Shown here: piece by piece, positions 56,529-64,000 of the stretch | How positions within the stretch are numbered: the first letter of the stretch is position 1 | Layout: the number at the start of each line of letters is the position of its first letter | From: Colwellia sp. PAMC 21821 | Lineage (GTDB): Bacteria; Pseudomonadota; Gammaproteobacteria; Enterobacterales; Alteromonadaceae | DNA length: 64,000 bases | Reading direction: 5' to 3' | Assembly (NCBI RefSeq): GCF_002077175.1 | Contig: NZ_CP014943.1 | Coordinates: 2,666,001 to 2,730,000, forward strand | The notes under the pieces: model-generated | Database searches by the model: none | What the model was told of the DNA's origin: nothing | Seen by the model: the letters and a program-made list of their open reading frames with translations, nothing else | Made by a program: the position numbers and the translations under genes

Positions 56529-57367
56529 CAATTTCTCCAGAATTTTTGTTTTGCTCCCACTCAATGGGGGCGTTTGAGTCTATTTAGTATCAACATATGA
56601 TTGAATTACAAATAAGACCGATGTCCTTCTTATCGTCAGGTTTGAAATCGCTTATAAAAATTTCATTTTTTGTTAACTTGGCAATACCCCCATATAGTTA
56701 ACTTCGAAGATCATATTTATTAGGGCCAGCCTATTAATGTTTTTAGTACCAAGCTGAAATCTATATTTTGAGATATCTGTAGGGCGGTATCATCTTTTTG
56801 ATAGGTGGTTATTTTTATTTAAAATAGTAAATTAAGCTTATCGTTGAAACGCTATTGGTTGGAAAATCGGTTAATCGCAGCCTAAATTTTTCGGCACCAT
56901 TAAAGCAGTCAGTAGCTTTAATTACAAACAATGAATCGCTTTATTGATATGAATAATCCTTTGCAACTCATAAGTTTAATTATATTGCGTTAACGAGGAA
57001 GGTTTGCGGAAGGTTTAAACTAGGCTTTATATCTTAATCGCTACATGGAAATCTTATTAGACGAAGTAGGAAATGCATGGACGAGAATAGCGTATTACTA
57101 AAATGCGAGTCTTATATTAGGCCGCTTTTTCACCCGATAAAGTAGACCAGTAAATTAACAGAATAAGCATAATCTCCTGCACCAATCAGTCTCTTTAATG
57201 TGGCGCTATCATTCATTTATAAACTATTTAACATGCTATTAAATGTGAAGGTGTCGAGATCTCAAAAAAGTCATACAACACCTCCCAAATCATAGTTTTT
57301 CTGCTAATAGACAATATATTGCAGTTTCACTCAACGGCTAACCTCCTTAACTAAAATAGAGCAATAT
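56529..57367. other. Long divergent intergenic region, TRAP operon and aldehyde dehydrogenase
   Basis: About 840 bp with no credible gene on either strand. It holds the TRAP operator (56720-56752). The half facing the aldehyde dehydrogenase contains no paired decamer and no other element that I recognise. Confidence 0.5.
56720..56752 (-). promoter_or_regulatory. Paired decamer operator upstream of the TRAP operon
   Basis: On the minus strand TTGGTACTAA (56743-56752) and CTGGCCCTAA (56720-56729) are separated by 13 bp. It lies 192 bp upstream of the dctP start. Confidence 0.7.
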
Positions 57368-58831
57368 ATGACAATACAACTTAAAGATAATAGTTTGTTT
57401 AAGACTCAGGCTTTTATAAGCGGTGAGTGGGCTAATAGTGATAACAATGAAACATTTCCAGTTTACAACCCTGCGACAGGAGAGCTTTTAGCGGAAGTCG
57501 CCAATGTAGGATTAAATGAAACCCGGCGCGCAATTAAAAGTGCGCATACGGCAATGGCCAGTTGGCGTGAACTCCCAGCTAAAGCGCGTTGTGATATTTT
57601 AGAGCGCTGGCATACGTTAATGCTCGAAAATGTCGAAGATTTAGCGTTATTAATGACGGCAGAACAAGGTAAGCCTTTGTTTGAGTCTCGTGGTGAAGTT
57701 GCTTATGGCGCTTCTTTTATTAAGTGGTTCGCTGAGGAAGGTAAGCGTGTTTATGGCGATACTATGCCAGCCACAAGTGATCGACGTAGTATCGCTATTA
57801 AGCAACCTATCGGGGTTGTTGCCGCAATTACGCCATGGAATTTTCCTAATGCGATGATCGCGCGCAAAGTAGCGCCTGCGCTTGCTGTTGGTTGTGCCAT
57901 GGTACTAAAACCTGCAGCAGAAACACCGCTCTCAGCATTAGCGCTAGTCGAATTGGCCAACCGTGCAGGAATACCACCAGGACTATTTAGTGTTTTACCA
58001 ACAAGTGATGCAGCAACGGTTGGTAATGAAATGACCTCAAATACAATCGTTAAAAAAGTCACCTTCACTGGCTCTACACAAGTAGGTAAGCTTTTGATGA
58101 AACAATGTGCAGACACGGTAAAGCGGACCTCGATGGAGCTTGGAGGTAACGCACCGATCATTATTTTTGATGATGCAGATCTTGATTTAGCTGTTTCTGG
58201 AGCACTAATATCAAAATATCGTAACTCAGGCCAAACTTGTATTTGTGCGAATAGGATTATCGTTCAAGCAGGCATTTATGATGCCTTCGTGAAAAAATTT
58301 GTTGCAGCAGTCAATAAATTTACTATTGGCAATGGTCTGGACGATAAGACTAGCCACGGCCCAGTGATCACAGCAAAAGCAACGATCGAAATTCATTCAA
58401 AAGTACAAAGTGCTATAGCTGAAGGTGCTGTTGTTGAAACGGGTGGTAATTTCAGTGAACTAGGTGAGTGCTTTTATCAACCTACAGTATTAACCAATGT
58501 AAATGATCAAATGCGAGTTTTCCGAGAAGAAATTTTTGGCCCGGTAGCGCCTATTTTTAAGTTTTCTACGGAAGAAGAAGCTATTGCTATGGCCAATGAC
58601 ACCGAGTTTGGCCTAGCCGCGTACCTTTATACTGAACATATGGGACGATGTTGGCGAGTATCAGAAGCGCTTGAATATGGCATGGTTGGGGTTAATGAGA
58701 CCGCGATAAGTTCTGAAGTTATCCCATTTGGCGGTGTTAAAGAGTCAGGTCAGGGGCGCGAAGGTTCCAAATATGGACTAGACGATTATTTGGAAATAAA
58801 GTATATCTGCATCGGCGGTCTTCAGCGCTAA
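57368..58831 (+). CDS. NAD(P)-dependent aldehyde dehydrogenase, succinate-semialdehyde type
   Basis: A 487-residue cytosolic ALDH. It has ITPWNFPNAMIARKVAPAL, FTGSTQVGKLLM, the general-base MELGGNAPIIIFDDAD, the catalytic Cys in NSGQTCICANRI and PFGGVKESGQGREGSKYGLDDYLEIKY. These are the features of GabD-like succinate-semialdehyde dehydrogenases, which accept short omega-functional aldehydes. Sulfoacetaldehyde dehydrogenase (SafD) belongs to the same group, so a side route from sulfoacetaldehyde to sulfoacetate is possible, as is GABA use. There is no decamer operator in front of it, so its link to taurine rests on position alone. Divergent from the TRAP operon. Confidence 0.88.
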   Translation: MTIQLKDNSLFKTQAFISGEWANSDNNETFPVYNPATGELLAEVANVGLNETRRAIKSAHTAMASWRELPAKARCDILERWHTLMLENVEDLALLMTAEQGKPLFESRGEVAYGASFIKWFAEEGKRVYGDTMPATSDRRSIAIKQPIGVVAAITPWNFPNAMIARKVAPALAVGCAMVLKPAAETPLSALALVELANRAGIPPGLFSVLPTSDAATVGNEMTSNTIVKKVTFTGSTQVGKLLMKQCADTVKRTSMELGGNAPIIIFDDADLDLAVSGALISKYRNSGQTCICANRIIVQAGIYDAFVKKFVAAVNKFTIGNGLDDKTSHGPVITAKATIEIHSKVQSAIAEGAVVETGGNFSELGECFYQPTVLTNVNDQMRVFREEIFGPVAPIFKFSTEEEAIAMANDTEFGLAAYLYTEHMGRCWRVSEALEYGMVGVNETAISSEVIPFGGVKESGQGREGSKYGLDDYLEIKYICIGGLQR

Positions 58832-58990
58832 TTGATGAGATATAAGACCAGCTTAATTATTTAGATGGTCTATTTTATAGGCAAAAGTGGGGTGTTTTAA
58901 TCAGTAAAAATAAGCCGCTCACTTTCGAGGTTGATATGCTGAGTAAAACTTGCACGAATCAATATTAAAGGGAAGCGGGGGTATTTTGAA

Positions 58991-59023
58991 CTGGCCGTAT
59001 CGAAAGGGGATATCTGGCTCCGC
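58991..59023 (+). promoter_or_regulatory. Paired decamer operator upstream of cobST
   Basis: CTGGCCGTAT (58991-59000) and CTGGCTCCGC (59014-59023) are separated by 13 bp. The YTGG cores and the 23-bp period are exact; the second box lacks the final AW. It is 87 bp upstream of the cobS start. Confidence 0.55.
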
Positions 59024-59109
59024 CATTACCAAGATGCTTTTTATAGACTTAGAATAACACCTTGTTCTACAGGCATAACCTTTATGACCCTTTTTGTATG
59101 GAATAACGC

Positions 59110-60108
59110 ATGTTAGATATAAAACTTGAACAACCCGATATAATGATTTCTGTGCGCGATGTTTTTGGCATTGATACTAACCTGAAAGTACCAGCCTTTA
59201 GCGCAAGAGATCCCCATGTGCCTGAGGTTGATAGTGCTTATCAATTCAATCCAGAAGTCACCCTCGCTATTTTGGCTGGGTTCAGTCGTGATCGTCGGGT
59301 CATGGTTCAAGGGCTTCATGGCACAGGTAAATCAACACATATTGAACAAGTTGCAGCACGCCTGAATTGGCCTTGTGTTCGCGTTAACCTTGATGGACAT
59401 ATTAGTCGTCTTGATTTAGTGGGAAAAGATACAATAACCTTGCGTGATGGTATGCAGGTAACTGAGTTTCAAGAAGGGATAGTACCTTGGGCATTACGTC
59501 GACCTACTGCACTTATTTTTGATGAATTCGACGCTGGCCGCCCAGATGTAATGTTTGTTATTCAGCGTATTTTAGAGCGAGATGGTAAATTTACTTTACT
59601 CGATCAAAATGAAGTGATTCAACCGCATCCAAGTTTTAGACTATTTGCGACGGCCAATACTATAGGATTAGGCAATAGTAATGGCCTATACCATGGCACT
59701 CAAATGGTTAATCAAGCGCAGATGGATCGCTGGAATATAGTAACGACGCTTAATTATTTGCCGACTGAAGATGAAATAAAAATCATATTAGCACGTGTAC
59801 CTAGCCTGAGTAGCGAAGCAGACGAGCAACAAATAAAGTCTATGATCGCTGTTGCCGACATGACGCGTAAAAGCTTTGCCGCGGGCGATATTTCTACTTT
59901 AATGTCACCAAGGACTGTGATCTCTTGGGCAGAAAATATTGAGATTTTTAAAGATGTTGCTGTTGGCTTCCGATTATCATTTCTGAATAAGTGTGACGAA
60001 GCTGAGCGTCCTATCATTGCAGAATTTTTTCAACGCTGTTTCGACCAAGAACTGACAGAGTCTTGGGCTACTCAGGCCGCACAGGTAATGGCTGATGGCC
60101 AGCACTAA
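59110..60108 (+). CDS. cobS: CobS-like AAA+ ATPase (cobaltochelatase subunit type)
   Basis: A 332-residue MoxR-class AAA+ ATPase. Residues 18-45 (VFGIDTNLKVPAFSARDPHVPEVDSAY, here cited by its ends VFGID and VPEVD) and the rest match CobS of aerobic cobalamin synthesis closely. Walker A is GLHGTGKST (68-76), Walker B is LIFDEFDAGRPD, and sensor 1 is RLFATANTIGLG. CobS and CobT normally form rings that drive cobalt insertion by CobN into hydrogenobyrinate diamide. No cobN or other cob gene is visible in this window. The operator upstream suggests co-regulation with taurine genes. The true substrate of the pair is open. Confidence 0.88.
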   Translation: MLDIKLEQPDIMISVRDVFGIDTNLKVPAFSARDPHVPEVDSAYQFNPEVTLAILAGFSRDRRVMVQGLHGTGKSTHIEQVAARLNWPCVRVNLDGHISRLDLVGKDTITLRDGMQVTEFQEGIVPWALRRPTALIFDEFDAGRPDVMFVIQRILERDGKFTLLDQNEVIQPHPSFRLFATANTIGLGNSNGLYHGTQMVNQAQMDRWNIVTTLNYLPTEDEIKIILARVPSLSSEADEQQIKSMIAVADMTRKSFAAGDISTLMSPRTVISWAENIEIFKDVAVGFRLSFLNKCDEAERPIIAEFFQRCFDQELTESWATQAAQVMADGQH

Positions 60109-61852
60109 TATCATTAACAGCTTGGGCAGTAATCTCCAACCTCGCACGGATAAATTGCAGCAACAGGTTGAAGAACTTTGCGGAGCAACGATAAGAGCAG
60201 CTTCTGGTGAGAAGCTTTTTCGTTTTCGTGGCAGACGACCAGAGATAAATGGGAAATCATCTGGGATCAGGGCTCCACATTTACAGCCAGATCTTCTCAA
60301 AGATGACTTTCGCTCATTTCGTGGTGCTGCCGATGGTATAGCCTTACGTTTGCAATTTTGTGATTTTGAATTGCATCAAAAGCTGATACCTGAAAGTGCT
60401 GTTGGACAAGTCATCTTCGAATTACTGGAACAATTACGAGTGGAGTCTTTAGTTGAGGATAATCATCCTGGTGCTAAAGCTAATCTCATTCATCGCTATC
60501 AAAAATGGTGTGAAAGTTTTTGTGCCTCAGAGATGATTGAAAATCATGTTGGCTTACTCGTTTATACTATCGCTCAAATTGTGTGGTCACGCTTATTTAG
60601 ACTGCCCGTAAGCGAAGCAACTGAAGGATTAATTGAGCCTCAACGTATGATGTTGGCACCACATATTGGTACTTTCTTAGTTGGAATGCGTAAAAACTGC
60701 CAGGATCAAAAAAAATTTTCCGACAATGCTTTAGGTATTGTTGGGGTTATTGATGAAATTATTACAGGAATGGACGAAGGTGACGCAAATAAGAATACTA
60801 AATCAAAAGCAGATGAAGCGGTTGCTGGTTTCAATTTAATTCTTTACCCCGAATCAGGTTCTGATGGTGACCTTGCGGTAGCAGGAAGCCAAAGTAGAGG
60901 GCAAGCATATCGGCAATTGGTTGAGCAGCTTAAAAGCTATCAGATATATTCTAAAACAAATGATCGGGTTATTGCTGCTGAAAAACTTATTTTGCCACAA
61001 CAGCTGATAAAACTGCGAGAAAAACAAGACAAGCGTATTGCCGGACAAGGCGTGAATATTGCACGTTTATCGAGAGAGTTTTCTAAAATACTATCAGTCC
61101 CTCGACTAGAAGGCTGGAATTTTGGCGAGGAAGAAGGCTACATTGATGCTCGCAGGCTTAGTCGGTTGGTGACTTCGCCAGACTATCGTCAGTTATTTAG
61201 ACAAGAGCGTTATCAGCCCCAGAGTAACTGTTTGGTGACCTTCTTACTCGATAACTCAGGCTCAATGAAGGAACATATTGGCTCAATACAGATGTTGGTC
61301 GAAATTATGACGAGAGCATTGGAGCTTGCAGGTGCCAGCACAGAAATATTAGGTTTTACTACTAGAGGATGGCAAGATGGCAAGACCTACAAGCAATGGA
61401 TGCGTAGTGGTCGTCCGGCTAATCCAGGCAGGTTAACCGAACTCGAACATATTATCTATAAAGATGCTGATACACCTATTAGGCGTGCTCGACATAATAT
61501 CGCCGCCATGTTGAAACCAGAATTATTCCGAGAAGGCATTGATGGTGAGGCATTGTTGTGGGCTGCAGAGCGCATGAAAGGTCGCTCAGAAGAACGTAAA
61601 ATTTTAATCGTATTATCAGACGGTTGCCCAATGGAAACAGCAACCAGCCAGAACAATGAAGAAGCGTATCTTGATAATCATTTAAGGCAGGTCAGTGCCA
61701 TGTTAGAAGCCAGAGGAGATATAGAGCTATATGCCTTGGGTTTTGGCCTTGATTTAAGCCATTATTACAGTAATAACCTAGCATTAGACTTACCCGAAGT
61801 ACTAGAAAACGGAGTATTTAAAGATATTTTACAATTATTATGCCGCCGCTAG
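60095..61852 (+). CDS. cobT: CobT-like VWA protein (cobaltochelatase subunit type)
   Basis: A 585-residue partner of the CobS-like ATPase, overlapping it by 14 bp. The N-terminal CobT domain (FRFRGRRPEINGKSSGIRAPHL) and helical middle are followed by a C-terminal von Willebrand A domain. Its MIDAS motif is DNSGSM at about residues 386-391, with later Thr and Asp ligands in the GFTTRGW and VLSDGCP segments. The acidic low-complexity linker of the classical CobT is short here (EGDANKNTKSKADEA). AAA-VWA pairs of this type act as metal-insertion or remodelling chaperones. Without CobN in view, a cobalamin role is not certain. Confidence 0.88.
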   Translation: MASTNIINSLGSNLQPRTDKLQQQVEELCGATIRAASGEKLFRFRGRRPEINGKSSGIRAPHLQPDLLKDDFRSFRGAADGIALRLQFCDFELHQKLIPESAVGQVIFELLEQLRVESLVEDNHPGAKANLIHRYQKWCESFCASEMIENHVGLLVYTIAQIVWSRLFRLPVSEATEGLIEPQRMMLAPHIGTFLVGMRKNCQDQKKFSDNALGIVGVIDEIITGMDEGDANKNTKSKADEAVAGFNLILYPESGSDGDLAVAGSQSRGQAYRQLVEQLKSYQIYSKTNDRVIAAEKLILPQQLIKLREKQDKRIAGQGVNIARLSREFSKILSVPRLEGWNFGEEEGYIDARRLSRLVTSPDYRQLFRQERYQPQSNCLVTFLLDNSGSMKEHIGSIQMLVEIMTRALELAGASTEILGFTTRGWQDGKTYKQWMRSGRPANPGRLTELEHIIYKDADTPIRRARHNIAAMLKPELFREGIDGEALLWAAERMKGRSEERKILIVLSDGCPMETATSQNNEEAYLDNHLRQVSAMLEARGDIELYALGFGLDLSHYYSNNLALDLPEVLENGVFKDILQLLCRR

Positions 61853-62189
61853 TTATAAACGTTTACTACATTTGTATGCTGAATGATGCTGGCCCTAAAA
61901 TTATGTCGATGTGGCCCTATAGCTATTTTATCGAATCAACTATGCTTGCCAAGCAAAATTCAATATTGTCTGAGCTCAGTTAATAATTAAATTATTATTG
62001 TGAAGGACTAAATTTAATTATTAACTTCGAGGGATTGTAATATTTATTGCGCTCCTTAGACGTTATTTATCCGCTTGACAGAACTGAGATATCGTTCTGC
62101 CTTTAAGCATTTTTGAGCTAAGTAAACCTAATTTTTTGAGCATCGCATTTTTTAGTAACAAAGTGCGCTTTAATGAGAATGTATAAATC
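61853..62189. other. Gene-free stretch after cobT
   Basis: About 340 bp. It contains AT-rich inverted sequences such as TAATAATTAAATTATTA near 61981-61997. No terminator with a T-run, gene or operator pair was recognised. Confidence 0.45.
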
Positions 62190-62585
62190 ATGTCTGAATA
62201 TCCAACCCTAAATAAAATGGGCGTTACCTCAGTTGACAATGTAGACAGATATACTTTGCGCCATCAAGGTGACATCGATGTATTGAAAATTTACTACAAG
62301 CGTCCTAAAGGGTCATTTTTATCACGAACCAAAAAGTTTTCATTTGTGAGTGGGCGTAAAGCTATTCCATTAGAAGCGCGTAGTTCAAAAGCATTCGATA
62401 GTATTGTTGATTTTAGCCCCCAATTAGCGTCGGCGCTGAAAGAGCTAAAATGTTTAGATGCGAAGCGAAAAGAAAGTGATCCTATTGATCCAAAACAAAA
62501 GTTTATATCAGACTTAGATCATCTTGAGAAGGTCATGACTGAGAAAATGGATGATATTCGCCGTCAAATTAATGAGTTAAAGTAG
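62190..62585 (+). CDS. DUF3461 family protein (copy 2)
   Basis: A 131-residue paralogue of the protein at 38990. It keeps the family opening (YPTLNKMGVTSVDNVDRYTL) and the closing helix (KFISDLDHLEKVMTEKMDDIRRQI) but has a basic middle loop. This is closer to what I remember as the common DUF3461 form. Function unknown. It is followed by a good terminator. The two copies lie on either side of the taurine region, in the same orientation, about 23 kb apart. Confidence 0.9.
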   Translation: MSEYPTLNKMGVTSVDNVDRYTLRHQGDIDVLKIYYKRPKGSFLSRTKKFSFVSGRKAIPLEARSSKAFDSIVDFSPQLASALKELKCLDAKRKESDPIDPKQKFISDLDHLEKVMTEKMDDIRRQINELK

Positions 62586-62612
62586 CTAAACAATAACATG
62601 TTAGTTCAAGAT

Positions 62613-62637
62613 AAAACGCACCTAAGTGCGTTTTTTT
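62613..62637 (+). terminator. Terminator of the second DUF3461 gene
   Basis: The stem AAAACGCAC (62613-62621) with GTGCGTTTT (62626-62634) has a CTAA loop and is followed by further T. The A-run on the other side makes it usable for the convergent nuclease gene too. Confidence 0.92.
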
Positions 62638-62647
62638 ATGTCAAATA

Positions 62648-63430
62648 TTAGATGCTAAAAATATTATTTAGCATGCCGGCAAGGCGTATACCTGCTTTAG
62701 ATATTTGCTCATTTAATATTGGTGTATTTTTATATGCATATTTATAGCCTAATTCTTTATCTTCAGGAAAGTTATAAACATTTGATCTATAAGCTTTAGA
62801 ATCTTTAGCCCAATCTAAGTAAACAGCGTTTTGCCATAACGTAATGGTATCTACAGATTGGTTATTTAAAAAATCAGCATACTCAGTGTAAGAAAGTTTT
62901 TGATTTTCAATAATTGATGAGTCCCATACCGCATGAAGTTTTGTTGGTTGCCCAAACCATTTTACGGTTATTTCATTGCCGCCACGGTCATCTCTGCGTC
63001 CAACATGCAAAGGTTGGTGGATATCACCGACAAAATGTATGTAAAAGGCTAATGCTTGCCATTTTTCTTTTTTGCTGACTGTTTTGTCACGAAGTATTTT
63101 TTCAAAATCTGACAGGGCTTTTAGTATGTCACCCGCTTTGTTCCGGTGTAGCCCTGTAAATTCCTCATCATCATCTATAGATATATAATGCCAAGGTTTA
63201 GCATAATCCCAACTTTCATCTGAACGGATAGTATCCGGCCAGTTTGCTAACTTGGCTAATGGGTCGCCATTTGTGATCTCCATAAGCGCTTTTTTAGCTG
63301 CAGGTTCTAGGTTATCTTCAGCTATTTTTGCAACTATACGATGTCCATTAGGACCAAGTGCGGAAGCTGTTTTTATAGGCAAATGCGATAATGTAATTAT
63401 CATGACAGCCATTAAACTTTTGTTAATCAT
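62648..63430 (-). CDS. S1/P1-type zinc nuclease, secreted
   Basis: A 260-residue secreted single-strand-type nuclease of the S1/P1 family. The signal peptide is about 23 residues (LMAVMIITLSHLPIKTASA). Zn ligands are present in order: GHRIV, NWPDTIRSD, PWHYI, YIHFVGDIHQPLHVGRRDD (ligands H, D, H, H, D) and LHAVWDSSI. The mature N-terminus normally starts with Trp, which chelates zinc through its amine and carbonyl; here the equivalent stretch reads ALGPNGH, with Leu in the Trp position. Because the backbone does the binding, activity is still possible. The role is probably nutrient scavenging from nucleic acids. Confidence 0.92.
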   Translation of the reverse strand: MINKSLMAVMIITLSHLPIKTASALGPNGHRIVAKIAEDNLEPAAKKALMEITNGDPLAKLANWPDTIRSDESWDYAKPWHYISIDDDEEFTGLHRNKAGDILKALSDFEKILRDKTVSKKEKWQALAFYIHFVGDIHQPLHVGRRDDRGGNEITVKWFGQPTKLHAVWDSSIIENQKLSYTEYADFLNNQSVDTITLWQNAVYLDWAKDSKAYRSNVYNFPEDKELGYKYAYKNTPILNEQISKAGIRLAGMLNNIFSI

Positions 63431-63776
63431 TTATAGTCCTTCTTTTCGATCTTGTATTACAGTTATTAAAATATTGGCTTAATCTAAGTAATAGAAAAAG
63501 CGTTTTAAGCGCTTAGCTTTATTGCGGTCAGATATCGACAGTGATCAACAGATAATGCTGATAAACTTCGTGGTTATCTTCCTCATATAGAAGGAAATAT
63601 ATCACGAGTTATCGAAATTTATTTTTGAAATGGAGAAAATAATAGTAAATGTACTCAGCGTTAATAGTGAATTTGCTAGCCACATTAGGGGTGTTGGTAT
63701 GTTTTAAAATAGCTCATTATGGGAGGCTTATGAAAGGTGAACAGATGGGAAATACAAGTGTTTATCCAAATAATCA
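63431..63776. other. Gene-free stretch between the nuclease and the GGDEF gene
   Basis: About 345 bp of AT-rich DNA that should contain the nuclease promoter. No repeat, RNA gene or clear terminator was recognised. Confidence 0.45.
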
Positions 63777-64000
63777 TTATTGAAAAGTTCTTAAGTAATA
63801 TTGATTTCTTCCATTCTCTTTCGCTTCATATAAATATTCATCTGCTACTTCAATAAGATTATCACTGGTAATTTTAGCCGTGCCAGACTTTAAAACAGCG
63901 CCCAATGACACCGACGTTTTAACGTTTTTCCGATTATTTATAATGTTAAAGTTTGCAACGCTCTTCACCATGTCGACACAAATTTCTTCAAGCTTTTCAC
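63777..64000 (-). CDS. GGDEF-domain protein, C-terminal fragment (cut by window end)
   Basis: The frame is open to the window edge, so the gene continues beyond 64000. The visible 74 residues (EKLEEICVDMVKSVANF, then TSVSLGAVLKSG and VADEYLYEAKENGRNQYYL) are the end of a diguanylate cyclase domain: the strand after the active site and the closing ADEYLYEAKENGRN helix. The GGDEF motif itself is outside the window, so catalytic competence and the sensor part cannot be judged. A diguanylate cyclase would make the second messenger c-di-GMP. Confidence 0.85.
   Translation of the reverse strand, partial: EKLEEICVDMVKSVANFNIINNRKNVKTSVSLGAVLKSGTAKITSDNLIEVADEYLYEAKENGRNQYYLRTFQ

Noticed and set aside
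56782..56814. GCGGTATCAT and GTGGTTATTT before the aldehyde dehydrogenase as an operator pair
   Set aside because: The spacing is 21 bp and the first bases of the boxes do not fit the pattern.

Overview
The window looks like chromosomal DNA of a marine gammaproteobacterium of the Alteromonadales, most probably Colwelliaceae (Colwellia or Thalassotalea-like). The DNA is AT-rich. It carries the gammaproteobacterial block rsmI / lpoA-yraN-diaA-dolP, two TonB-dependent receptors, an E. coli-type RNase P RNA, cyanophycin genes, and an isoaspartyl dipeptidase with Glu166 where the E. coli enzyme has its metal-bridging lysine. From memory, that is a trait of the Colwellia psychrerythraea enzyme. Genus placement is an inference.

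Layout. 1-8.1 kb: a periplasmic protein, a TonB receptor, a SEC-C protein, a divergent MiaA-family enzyme, PBP1b and a small unknown protein. 8.2-8.45 kb: a 51-bp tandem repeat. 8.5-14.1 kb: dolP, diaA, yraN and lpoA on the minus strand, rsmI divergent, a GST and rnpB. 14.1-21.6 kb: a hairpin repeat family, an ATP-grasp enzyme, a large secreted subtilase, then a MITE-like repeat split by an IS110-family (IS1111-group) element with a candidate guide RNA. 21.7-27.2 kb: DUF5610, an XRE regulator with an operator array, TIGR03643 and putA. 27.8-34.8 kb: cyanophycin metabolism (iadA, a frameshifted cphB, cphA, a small coupled ORF, a cphA paralogue). 35.3-39.4 kb: a large TonB receptor, a small RHH-like protein and DUF3461. 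39.6-61.9 kb: a taurine dissimilation region. 62.2-64 kb: a second DUF3461, an S1/P1 nuclease and the C-terminus of a GGDEF protein.

The taurine region encodes a complete route. A TRAP transporter (dctPQM) and a porin would bring in the substrate. Tpa transaminates taurine to sulfoacetaldehyde, and Ald regenerates pyruvate and releases ammonium. Xsc cleaves sulfoacetaldehyde to acetyl phosphate and sulfite, and Pta makes acetyl-CoA. TauE/SafE and YeiH-type carriers could export sulfite or sulfate, and a MocR-type TauR would control the set. The most interesting signal is a repeated operator: pairs of YTGGNYYYAW-like decamers on the same strand, always exactly 23 bp apart (13-bp spacer). They lie upstream of tpa, the porin, ald-xsc, a DUF6506 gene, the TRAP operon, yeiH (weaker) and cobST (one box weaker). 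This predicts a TauR regulon that includes genes not normally assigned to taurine catabolism, notably an orphan CobS/CobT AAA-VWA pair.

Two genes (cphB and yeiH) are broken by a one-base deficit in a G/C homopolymer, which could be sequencing error or genuine mutation. No tRNA, CRISPR array or prophage was recognised.
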